64,000 nucleotides of DNA from Tilletia caries (Eukaryota; Basidiomycota; Exobasidiomycetes; Tilletiales; Tilletiaceae): contig JALUTQ010000024.1 in the NCBI GenBank assembly GCA_032718865.1, positions 667,501 to 731,500 on the forward strand. Direction: 5' to 3'. Below the pieces are notes generated by a model, which was not told where the DNA came from, ran no database searches, and was given only the letters and a program-made list of their open reading frames with translations. Below are positions 32,509 to 42,636 of the stretch, piece by piece (position 1 is the stretch's first letter; every line of letters begins with the position of its first letter). Both the position numbers and the translations under genes were made by a program.

Positions 32509-35500
32509 ATGAACTTCGAAAGTCCTGGCGCACTCCGACGGCGCATAGACGCGGCTCAGTATGCGGAAGAAAGCGTCGATGAGCTCTCACTCGGAATGGC
32601 ACGCCGGGCTCCAAGCGGTGTCGACAGCTCCATGCTCTCCCTCGCAGACTCCTCAAGAGACATCAGCTCAGCCAGCAAGAGCATCAGCCGGAACGAGTAC
32701 ATGATGAGTCGATCTGCAAGCCAAGCGCAGCCACCACGTCTGCCATCTCCACATCTCTCACCTACCGAACCCGCAAGGGCAGCCAAAGAAAACCTGAAGT
32801 CAATGACGAAAGCGCCGAGTCCTCAGCGTAGGGCTCTCACTCCTACACTGGCTCCCACTCAAGACCGCCAGCCTTCTTCATTGGGTTCGAGCTCGACATC
32901 CGACGGCGAATCCGAGGCCCGTAAATCTCCGCAACTGCATAAATCTACCAATGCTGGTGTGCAATTGAATAAAGGACGGACGGCATCAGCAACTGAGCCA
33001 CCGACGACGGCGACAGCGCCCTCTGCATTTTCGGTCGCTGCACGTCGTATACGGATCGCGAATGGAACCCCAACGCCACCTGCGGTCCGGACGACGGGAC
33101 CCCAGTCCAGTTCGAGCTTCGACCTGAGCACGCCTCGAGGCGCCACTGCGAATCTGTCCAGTACACCAATCGCTCCGGACGCTGCTCACAATAGCTATGC
33201 TGCAAGCTCAGTGTCCACCACGTCATCAAATGATCTGCTCACCCCTGCAGCCCACAAGCTTCGCCGCGGTAACACATCTCTGCCTGGAATCGTCGGTGCG
33301 GAATCCGTTCTGCGCCCTCGTGCAGGTGGAATCAACGTGCCGACATCCAGTCGCATCGCATCGGGCAACGCAGCTGGAGCTCACGTCGACGTCGGAAAGT
33401 TGGCAGCGTATCAACACAAAGTAAACGAACGGCTGGAGGAGGAGAGCGCCAGACTGCGTGAGGATGCAGAACAGTTGACCACGCAAGTCGTAAATCTGCA
33501 GACGGACGTCGAGCGTAAAGAGGTTGAACTTGACCGAGCTTTGGCGGATAATGAGGAGTTGCGGAAGCGACTCGAGGGACGTGAACAGGCGGATCGGAGA
33601 CGAGAATCCAATACCGACAAGCTGGAGATGGAGCGCAGACGGTTCGAGGCGCGGGCAGAGGCACTGCAGAAGGAACGCGACGCTCTCGATTTGAAGGTCG
33701 CCGAGCTGCGGGAAGACGGGCCAAAACTGCTGGCCGACCTCGAGGATCTGAATGCGGAGATGGAACAGAAGAACAAGGATCTGATCGAAGCACTCACGTC
33801 CAACGACGCCCTCCAAAAACGAGTGGACCAACTAGAGCGCGAAGCTCGGCGTCACGCTGCCGACCGGGAGAACAACGATGAAGCTGAGGACCTTCGGAAG
33901 GAGCTCGACGCGCAACAGCGAGCGATGCGTCGCTTGGAGCGAGATCTAGAAGCTGTCCGTCTCGACAAGGAGCAGCTCGAAGCACGGCGGCATGAATCCG
34001 ACCGGGACACTTATAGCGAAACTGAGAAGCTCCGGAAAGAGCTCGACACTCAACAGCGAGCCACGCGTCGCGTGGAACGAGAGCTGGAAGCGCTTCGTTC
34101 CGACAAGGAGCAATTCGAAGCGCGGCGTCATCCTTCCGACCAAGAAAACCACGATGAGGTTGAGGCACTCCAGAAGGAGCTCGACCATCAAGGGCGGGCG
34201 ATGCGCCATCTGGAGCAAGACTTGGAGGATCTCCGCCTCGACAAAGAGCAGCTCGAAGCAGAAGTTGAGCGGCTGCAAGAGGACGGTCGTACCTCCCGTC
34301 TCGACCATGCGGAAACCGACCAGCTCAAGGACGAGATCGACTACTTGACAAAGGAGAACAACAGGTTGATGGACGAAGCGCAGGACCTTGTGGATCAATT
34401 GGAGGAGCTGAGGACAATGCCGCCAAGACAAGAGCGGTCCCAGTCGGTGCGCTTCGACCACACGATGGGGCAGGACAGCCCTTTGAAGGCAAGATCCATC
34501 CTCCGGGCGCAGTCAGTTAGGTCGGCAGGAAACAAGACGTTCGATCTTTCGGTGCCGAATCTGGCAAATCTGAGCTCTGTGAGTATGTTTCTCAAGTGGA
34601 TACTGTTCGGGAAGACCGCTGACCTTCTCCTTTCCTTTCACCCAGATGTCGTGGCTGAACGACACCACAATTGGCGATGAAGGTATGCTGTCAATCATCC
34701 AACAGCTTCAGAGAGAGGTTGATGAGCGCAATGGCCACGTCGACGACCTTCTCGGCAAGCTCGACGAATTCGGCAGAATCCTGCTACAACTGGGGGAGAA
34801 GTACGACCTTGCGCAGCGGAAACTGGCCAGTCTTGCTTTCGTCGAGGAATTCAACGACCGGATGGTGCTGGAGCGGGAGGACATTATGGAAGATGTGAAT
34901 AAGTTGGAGCAGGACATGTGTGGGGTCAGGGAGGAGGCTGCGAAGATCGGACGCGAGCTGGAGGCTTTGCGCTCGGTGAAGGAGGCTCGCAGGAGTGAAG
35001 AGTCAACGATGGATCTTCACGTAGAGATGTGAGTCGACATGGCCTCGATGTTGCGAAGGAATGGGTCTGCCCAAGAGGATGCTGGATCACATTTCGTGCT
35101 GACACGCTTCCTTACCTTGACAGCATTGCGCAACTGCGCAAACACCACGTCGAGGAGTGCAAGGGCCTGATGTTGCGAATTCGATACCTCAAAGCAAAGT
35201 GGATGCGGGAAGCCAACTTCCGGTCTGACCTTGGGTACCAAAAAACGTTCCTCCAGCAGCTGGTCGGAGGTCTTGAGAGGGACCTAGCGTCGACGCAGCT
35301 GTTCATCGCGGATATTAACACAAGCCGGGGCCTACTCAAACCAACTCAGACTCCGAGGAACCGGCTGCACAAGGTTTTGCTGACCGTGCGAGCGGTAGTG
35401 AGGATGCGGTGAGTTTGCTATCAGACAGATGCGTTGATGATCGATGATGAAGACAATGCGACTGACTCTCTGCACCTCTTCGACTGAACCCCTTGGGACC

Positions 35501-35651
35501 CTGTAGCCTGCTGAGTGAGCGTTGGAAAGGTGTGAATGCCAGTAAAGCTCCGCTGGGGGATGCTCTTGCTGAGGCCCGAGCTCGACGGGAACAGCGTCGT
35601 CTGAACGAGGGACCAAGTGAGGAACAGACTGGCGATCGGGCCTCCGTTTAA
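32509..35651 (+). CDS. Pericentrin-like spindle-pole coiled-coil protein (PACT domain)
   Basis: Four exons, 32509-34578, 34646-35028, 35124-35408 and 35507-35651, all in phase; 960 aa. Residues 1-290 are Ser/Pro/Thr-rich. About 300-640 is heptad-rich coiled coil with a tandem repeat of roughly 45 aa (RKELDxQQRAxRRxERELEAxRxDKEQ(F/L)EARR). Exon 2 adds more coiled coil. Exon 3 holds the PACT signature (KAKWMREANFRSDLGYQKTF, then LVGGLERD), the calmodulin-binding, centrosome or spindle-pole targeting module of pericentrin, AKAP450 and fission yeast Pcp1. Length and order fit a fungal spindle pole body scaffold. Start at MNFESPGALRRR, downstream of the CACGTGAC element. A decayed copy lies at 1170-2193. 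Confidence 0.82.
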
Positions 35652-35891
35652 GTTCGCCTGTCCCTTCCTTCAAATCGCTTTTTCTTCCAGACATGTATTC
35701 ATTTCCTATCCCGGTTCGTCTCCATTAAGTCTCGACATCGCAACGATCGTCACAGCTGTTCCAGGTCATGGCTGCCGCCCCTGTGTGGGGCACTCCCGCA
35801 CTCTCGACGGTACCGCTTGGTCCGTCCAGCAGGTTCTGCAGCGTTCTAACCTCTACTCTCTGCTTACGTTTTTTCTCCCCTGTCTGCCTAT

Positions 35892-35898
35892 TATAAGA
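35892..35898 (+). promoter_or_regulatory. TATA box of collagen-like gene copy B
   Basis: CTATTATAAGAGCAAGTCCC lies about 160 bp before the start, preceded by GTTCTAACCTCTACTCTCTGCTTACG, the block shared with the other two family members. A CT-rich leader (35970-36050) leads to CACAATGAAG. Confidence 0.6.
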
Positions 35899-36054
35899 GC
35901 AAGTCCCAATCCTTTCTCGTCCTCTCTCCGTCTTCATCCCTCACCCACTCACCCATCCCATCCTCTCCTACCGCCCTCTCTCTCTCTCTCTCTCCTCCCA
36001 CACTCCACAGTCTTTTCTCCTTCGCTTCACTTCCCTTCCCTTCCCTTTTTCACA

Positions 36055-37092
36055 ATGAAGTCCTTCACCACCGCCACCATCCTCGTTGTCTCGGCCGTCG
36101 CTGCCAACGCCGCCTGCACACCCACCAAGTCCGATGTATGCAACAGCATTGGCGGTGGTTTCCTCAACCTCGGCCTTCTCGGCTGCTCCAGCATCAAGGT
36201 CGACCCTGACATCGAAATCTTCCGTCGCTCTGACGAGTCCTCGGAGGAATTCGTCGCCCGCGCCGAGATGGAGCGTGCTGTCACCCACAACAAGAAGTAC
36301 GATGCCTGCAAGAGCCTGTCGAGCGCTGGCTTCGTGAACCTCAACCTCTTCGGTTGCGGCAAGTTCGACGTCAGCCCCAAGGTCGACATCTTCCGCCGTG
36401 ACGGCTCCTCCGGCACCACGGGACACCCCGGCACCAAGGGCCACCCCGGCACCAAGGGCCAACCTGGCTCTAAGGGCCACCCTGGCGTCGCTGGCACCAA
36501 GAGTGTTCCCGGTACTGCTGGTACTCCCGGTACACACGGTACCAGCGGCGCCGCTGGTGCCGTTCACCCCTCCGACACCAACGGCAGCCACGGCACCAAG
36601 GGCAGCCACGGTACCAAGGGTACTCCTGGCGTCGCTGGCTCGAAGGGTGTTCCCGGCAAGGCCGGCACTGCTGGCACTCACGGTACCAACGGCGCCGCTG
36701 GCTCTCACAGTTCTGCTGGTGCCGCTCACCCCTCCGGCAATGGCAGCCACGGCACCAAGGGTACTCCTGGCGTCGCTGGTGTTCCCGGAAAAGCCGGCAC
36801 TGCTGGTACCAACGGCGCTGCCGGCTCTCACGGCACCAAGGGTACCTCTGACGCCCCTGGCTCCGAGGATGTTCACGAAAAGCCCGTCACCCCCGCCACC
36901 CCCGTCACTCCCAGTACTCCCAGTACTCAAGGTACCTCTGAGCCATTGTGCCGCGTGCCCGTCCACAAGGACTCTTGCAACGACTTCTCCAAGGCTGGCC
37001 TGATCAACCTCGACCTCCTCGGATGCTTCGACCTCGACGTCAGCCCCACCATCAAGGTCGGCCAGGGCCTCAAGAACTTCTGGGGCTTCTAG
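36055..37092 (+). CDS. Collagen-like secreted cysteine-module protein, copy B
   Basis: 345 aa, single exon, the longest of the three paralogues. Signal peptide MKSFTTATILVVSAVAANAA. Module 1 (three Cys) ends FLNLGLLGC, module 2 NLNLFGC, module 3 (three Cys) INLDLLGC; eight Cys in all. Arg-Arg follows module 1 (EIFRRSDESS) and module 2 (DIFRRDG). The spacer of about 180 aa is Gly-X-Y-like (GHPGTKG, GTPGVAG, GTHGT) but interrupted, with an internal near-duplication of the GSHGTKG...GVAG...GKAGTAGTNGAAG block, then a TPATPVTPSTPST stretch. The frame is open upstream to 35617, but this ATG is chosen because it begins the signal peptide and follows the TATA box and leader. Secretion is well supported; function unknown. 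Confidence 0.88.
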   Translation: MKSFTTATILVVSAVAANAACTPTKSDVCNSIGGGFLNLGLLGCSSIKVDPDIEIFRRSDESSEEFVARAEMERAVTHNKKYDACKSLSSAGFVNLNLFGCGKFDVSPKVDIFRRDGSSGTTGHPGTKGHPGTKGQPGSKGHPGVAGTKSVPGTAGTPGTHGTSGAAGAVHPSDTNGSHGTKGSHGTKGTPGVAGSKGVPGKAGTAGTHGTNGAAGSHSSAGAAHPSGNGSHGTKGTPGVAGVPGKAGTAGTNGAAGSHGTKGTSDAPGSEDVHEKPVTPATPVTPSTPSTQGTSEPLCRVPVHKDSCNDFSKAGLINLDLLGCFDLDVSPTIKVGQGLKNFWGF

Positions 37093-37385
37093 ATTACAAC
37101 AATTAGACGAGGATTCTTGTGACACGACTACTTTGGCCTCCCCTTCCTTCTGCATCACGCATCCACGGACTTGGGATCTTCTTTATCAACTTCCGATACA
37201 CTCACCTCAACCACTCCGGGAACCATCGTTGAACAACCCTCGACGGGCCATCATCGCCGACCCCTGAGTAAGGCCACAATCAAGCCTTGGGCCTCTGAAG
37301 CCAGAACCACCATCACCTCCGCAACGTCCTCTTAAGCCTTACACCTATGTTTTATCTTCGTTTTGTATCTCGCCCCCTTGTGCTT

Positions 37386-37428
37386 TACCTTCACCTTCAC
37401 CTTCACCTTCACCTTCACCTTCACCTTC
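37386..37428. repeat. (CACCTT)n microsatellite
   Basis: About seven tandem CACCTT units downstream of copy B. A single TTCACCTTCACC remains at the equivalent place after copy C (about 61735), so the tract expanded locally. Confidence 0.85.
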
Positions 37429-37577
37429 TCTTTGTGCGAAGCTGCGCTGCGAACACCATTGGATCATTTTTTTCCCGATTGAGGATGACGTTTCGGTGGA
37501 CCCATACGTAAATGCTCTTGGACGCCGTGGAACGAGAGCTGGTCTTCCTGATCGAGGAGCGCCCAAGTGGCGAAGGG

Positions 37578-37584
37578 TATAAAG
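37578..37584 (+). promoter_or_regulatory. TATA box before the small five-exon gene
   Basis: GGGTATAAAGATG lies 99 bp upstream of the ATG at 37683. Confidence 0.5.
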
Positions 37585-37682
37585 ATGCGCCCGGCGGGAT
37601 ACGTCTTGCTTCGACCCGTCCAGCTCCCCTGCCAAAAGTCCCCAGAACCGACTATTGCTTGCCTGCCCAAAAGACGACCATC

Positions 37683-38346
37683 ATGACTGAACTCAACAAC
37701 ACGTCCGCCCCCAACACCGAGTCTACTTCGACTAACGCAACCTCTGCTGAGGTTCCGGCATTTGCACCGGTTGGAGATGGTGAGTTGGCTTCGATGATGT
37801 GAACAACGCGTTCGATGTGGCTGATATTATCTTCGTCCGCTCTCATTACCTCCTGTTTACCTTCCTGCCTTGATTGCGTGCCTTTCAGAGAAGAACTTCC
37901 CTATGACGGCCAAGGAGGCTCCGATCTCCGGCATCATTCCGAGCAAGGATGTTCCTTTCAAGGTGAGTGTAGCTTCATATTGGCTTCGTCTGTAGGTACT
38001 GATTCACACCATTTGATCACGTCCGAACTCGCAGGACCAAGTTGCAGGCCACGCCAAGGTGAGCAAATGGTTCGAATCACCTTCACAATTCTACAGAGCC
38101 TGGGACTGAAAGTATTTCTTTTGGTCTATACAGTACTACGCTGGCCTCGTCACCCGTAACGACAGTGAGGTCCAACAAGGAGCTGCCATGTGAGTACTCT
38201 AGCCCGGCTTTCTGTGATGCGTGGCCCCAGATTGTTGAGAACGCTGAACACTGCGTCAGTATGTTCTTCCTCGCAGCGTCCGCGGCGACGCACAAGCGAT
38301 CCCGAAGGCCTCCAAGGACGGAGCGGCTGCGTCCAAGGAATCCTGA
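37683..38346 (+). CDS. Small five-exon protein, possibly CsbD-like
   Basis: Five exons, 37683-37779, 37889-37962, 38035-38058, 38134-38189 and 38277-38346, all with GT-AG borders and consistent phase, giving 106 aa. Exon 3 is only 24 nt. The product starts MTELNNTSAPN, then NFPMTAKEAPISGIIPSKD, VPFKDQVAGHAKYYAGLVT, EVQQGAAIVRGDAQAIPK and ends ASKES. The DQVxGxAK...G...E.Q.GA...GD spacing recalls CsbD-family stress proteins, but this is a weak resemblance. If intron 4 is retained, a TGA directly after GAAM ends the protein at 38193. Its exon density is unusual for so short a gene. Confidence 0.65.
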
Positions 38347-41300
38347 TACCTGCTGGACGGCTCCAGGATTCAGGAGACTCCACACGTAAGCTTCTCACCA
38401 TCGATGCACGACTCGAACAACGATCACTCAATTGTAGCAGTACCCAAGAATCCGAATGCAAATAACATAGGCTGGCACCTCTCGATCTCGTCCTGGTGGG
38501 GGTTACAGCGACGGTCGTCGTCGAGGACGAGTCCGGACTCGGACAGTACCGTGATCCGGCTGGATGGTGCACGTTGGGGAACCTCGAAAGCATGTTCGAA
38601 AGCCCTTTTGACAGAGCGGTTACCACAACAGCGATCGATCAGGCGATCAGGTGGTAGGTCTCTTCCAGCGAGCAGTGATATACTCTGCCATTGCTGAGAA
38701 AGTCACAAGCATGTCCAGCGCACCGGTCTGATAAACGATAAACCACGGCGCAGGCCATCCACCCATCCAGTATCCACCTACACATAGATATAGTCGGAGA
38801 CCCTTCCGCTCTCGATATCTGGACCTGACCGCCATACTGGCGGGGAGATCTTCCAAAGTTTCATGCTACCGCCGTTAGATTCCACTTGGAACGGTTTTGA
38901 CAGGTACAAATGAAAGGATCTACATTCACAGTGCACTATGCATGTAATCACAGGAGAAAGGGGGTTAGGATTGTTTAGAGCAATAGCTATACAACAGCTA
39001 TGCTATTGGGTCCAATAGCCTTGTCATTGAGAGATACGCCTGACAAGCTGTTGTAAAATCCCAATCCCTTTAAATTGAAACTGGTTTTTGACGCTAAAAA
39101 GTTTCAGAGTCTCAATCCCAACCCGCTACCCTTTTCTGGAGGCGATCTGGATGGGTGGCGGTCGTCTGGACACCTGCCCCGGCTCGCGGAGGATGCTGAC
39201 GCTGGGAGCGCGGCCACACGATGAGTGCGCCACCCCCCGCCTTGCCATCCCGCGGCGAGTGTATATCAGGCAAGCGTAATTCAATGGGCCTATGCCCGCG
39301 GTGATCCTGCCGCGTTTGGGCCCGAGCATCTGTAAGGTCAGGACTGAGCACGTGACTTGACGCGTCGTCGCGTCGAAGATACTCCAAACACGGGTGAGGT
39401 GAGACTCGTCTGGTGGTCTTCTGCGCTAAAATAGGTGGTCCAAAATCCCTGAACCTGCAATAGGTACGACAATACCCTTAAGGTATTGACAAATCCCAAT
39501 CTTGCCCAATAGCTGTACCTATTCGGAGGATTGACAAAGATTTTGGGAGGGCCATTTCTCCTGTGAATGTATAAACTAGCCAGCAGGAAGTATTATAGTC
39601 AGGAACGCAGGGTTATATCAATCCGCGCCTACTTGTAGTCACGCACTGTCCCTTGACAGTGCCCTACTAGCCCCTACCTGTGCCCCGGACAGCACCTTTT
39701 ACATAGATAGTAAAATATGTATGTATGTGCCCAGGCAGGTGTAAGTTCGAATTTAATCATGGTGCGCCGTGCGCGATCTGCAGTAATCTGTAGCGCCGCA
39801 GCCCGCACCGCCTCCAGGGCAGGTGGCCTCCACGATCCAGATCGAAGGCAAGGTCGTCAACGTGGGGACGGAGAGCAGGCAGGAGTCGGTGTGGTTGAGC
39901 AAGCAGCTTGCTCACCTAGTCCCAAGAAGCCTTCATCGAGCCACGAGGCGCGGGGAACGACAAATAGATGACATGTAAGCCACAATTAATCAAATAGTAT
40001 ACGGGAGAATGTCGAAGGGTCCGCAGCAATAATGGCTGTGTGCAGTGAGAATTGAGACGCAAGCTGTTCGGTCGAGGCTCGACTCTCGAGTGCCTGGACA
40101 GTCGGAATGATCCTCTGGGCCTGTGCGAGGTGCACAGAGGGTTCGTACCTCGTGGACCGGGGCGCGGGAATCAAGAATAAAAATTGCTCAGCTGGAAGTC
40201 AAACAGGCACGGCCGCCTGCGGAGGTGTCATATGTATTCCGTAGCTCGGCATGTGAGCGCTGGCCATTTGTTCTTCCTCCGCTTGCCGCTCCTGTCCCTG
40301 CCTTGCTCCCTGCTACAGTAGAAGCTCGTTAATGTCATGATGATCTTTTACTGTCATAATTCGGTAGTGTCATGGATTTTGGCCGGGCCCATGGTGGGAC
40401 ATTACACTACCACCGCTCCTTCGGATTTTCGGGAAGCAGAAGAGCCAAGACGATGAGTAGTCTGCTTGATGCTTCCAACAGACCCAGCAGCCTGATGCCT
40501 GATTCTTGTTCCTTCCTGCTGGTGTTCAATTGTCGTGTTGTCCGAGATAGATCTGTGAAGCAGGGTGCAGGCAGGCTCATGACTCCTGTGACTCATACAG
40601 CGAGGCAATCTTGACACCACAGCCTGTCGCCTGAGGTGTCCAATCGTCAGATGTCAGCGTTCTAGCGATCAAGTTGAGACACTGGACGCTGAAGCAACAA
40701 GAACCGTCGCGGTCTGGCGACACATCGCAACCAAACTGGCTTCCAACCTTCCAAGTTCCAGGTTGTCCTCCCGCTTCCATGAATCGTGAATCGTGCTCGT
40801 GTTGTGTGACCTTTTCCACATGAAGTTTGGAGGCGGGCGGGTTTGGCTCAGGGGACCTTTTAGACCTTAGAACGGCAAACACCAAAATACCGGCAGAGCT
40901 CACTTAGGTAGCATCTGAGGGAACGCTGAGAACCGTTCGACATGCAGACTGCACGCGCGCATTATGTGTTTCTGGAGTGTATACACGGACTGACTCGGCT
41001 CAGCGAACAACCACCCGGGACGCGGGCCGCAGGACGGCCGATGGTCAGGAAACATGTGCATATGCAAAGTCTGAAAAGCCACAAGCAGACCCCGAGACTT
41101 TGCTCTCAGAGATTAAATGCGTATAGGTACAGCCCTGGCTCCACCTTCATCCAACCATTAAGGTTCTGGGAGGCACTAAGTGTTTGATAGCTAAGAGGTT
41201 GCAGGCGGATGGCTCTCACACGATTTGGCTCCTCCGTCGGGTCCTCACTCCTCCGTCTGGCAACATTTCCAAAGTTCCCTGCTCCGCATGCACCGGAACA

Positions 41301-41821
41301 GTGTACAAACCGTCTCCAGTACTTCCGGACTGTGGATGAATTTCCAAGCCACGTGACGGCCCCGAGCTCACTGCTCACGTGTGCTCGTCATGACATGCTC
41401 GCTCGCCTTCCTTGATTCCTTCCCTCTTGCTCATCGGTGGTCGACCAGCTTGGACACCATCTACCTCGAATATAACAGGATCTTCCTCTAACTCGTCCCG
41501 TCTTCTCGACCACGGCCATCCCACATAGTGCTTGGTTCCGCCGCCGTCGGCGCTCGAGCTCGAAACGCTTCAGGGCTCAGGCTGAGGAAGGGTGCAGAAG
41601 CATCGGGATACACTCGAGCACGAGCTGGCGAAGAAGTGTAGGACTTCTTCTCGATCCCCTCGGGCGTTTGAGGGACAAAGCATTGTCGTGAGTAGTCGGT
41701 TTTCTCATCATCATCACTAGGTAGGAGCTCCGGGACTAAATGCGCCGTGCGCGACTTCTTGGATTCCCACAGCGCAGCAGGGCACACGTTGACTTCGACG
41801 CTGCAACGAAGTGAGATTGAG
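38347..41821. other. Gene desert
   Basis: About 3.5 kb without a supportable gene. Seen: an AT-richer part (38870-39120) with fold-back CTATTGG..CCAATAG, a near-palindrome AATACCCTTAAGGTATT at 39472, a GC-rich patch (39740-39960), and scattered CACGTG sites. The last few hundred bases presumably hold the promoter of the glyoxalase II gene. Probably decayed repeats. Confidence 0.5.
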
Positions 41822-42636
41822 ATGCGCACAGCCTTGACTCGCCTCTTCCCCCGCCATTCCCGCCTCGCCTCGACCTTGAAGCCCAGCCCGCGCGCCTCCA
41901 CGCCCTTCGCCGCGTACCTCCACACGACACCCTCGCCCCAGATGAAGATCGTCCACGTCCTTGTCCGGTAGGACAAATATGCCTACCTCGTCATCGACAG
42001 CGCCCACCCTACCAGGGGCGTCTTCGTTGATCCGTACACCCTCAGCACCGTCCAGGATCGAGCGAGGGAGGAGGCTGTTGAAGATGTCGTTGGTGAGTCT
42101 CGCTCTTTCTCTCTCCCGTTCAGTTGGAGGCGAGAAGGCTGATCAGTTTCTTTTTGCTCGTTGGTTGACAAGGCTGCATCACCACGCACCACCATCACGA
42201 CCACTCCGGCGGCAATGCCGACTTTGTACGTCTTCTCTCCTGCGCAATGTAGGCCCCCCTCGCTCCTGTCCTTTCGTACGCTACTTACCCGCTCTCGAAT
42301 CCACCAAACCAGGCAAACGCATACCCCTCCGCGCCCATCTACGGCGGCTCCGACCAAGTGCCCAAGCGGGCCTACCCCGTCCAAGACGGCTACAGCTTCC
42401 CGCTCTTCCCCGGCTCGAGCATCAACGCCCTTGACGCTCGGTTTGGGGCTTGGGCGTCCGAGCACGTCGTCGGCCAACCCGCCCATCACGAAGTTGTTGA
42501 GGAAGGTCGCAAGCGGACGACGAGGATTGTCGAGGAAAATCTCTTTGAGCGTAACCAGGCCCGGTCTTTGTTCCTCTCCGCCTCTTTCACAACCATTGTA
42601 TTCATCAGGAATGAGAAAACCAGTTCATTGCTTTAG
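41822..42636 (+). pseudogene. Glyoxalase II (hydroxyacylglutathione hydrolase), broken
   Basis: Exons 41822-42092, 42173-42225 and 42313-42636 join in phase. An N-terminal Arg/Ser/Ala mitochondrial-type presequence precedes MKIVHVLVR. The next codon is TAG (41969-41971) exactly where relatives have Gln or Glu before DxYAYLVIDSA; one C-to-T change from CAG would explain it. After the stop the protein continues faithfully: GVFVDPYTLSTVQD, the metal-binding THHHHDHSGGNADF and YGGSDQVP. It then diverges after SSINALDARF and ends at 42636 without the CHTxxS and GDTLF metal-ligand segments, so less than the full metallo-beta-lactamase domain remains. The stop codon overlaps that of the convergent transposon gene. 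Truncation probably reflects transposon insertion. A sequencing error could explain the TAG but not the lost C-terminus. Confidence 0.8.

Noticed and set aside
35617..36054. N-terminal extension of collagen-like copy B
   Set aside because: Frame is open upstream, but it covers the last PACT-gene codons, the TATA box and a CT-rich leader; the signal peptide starts at 36055.
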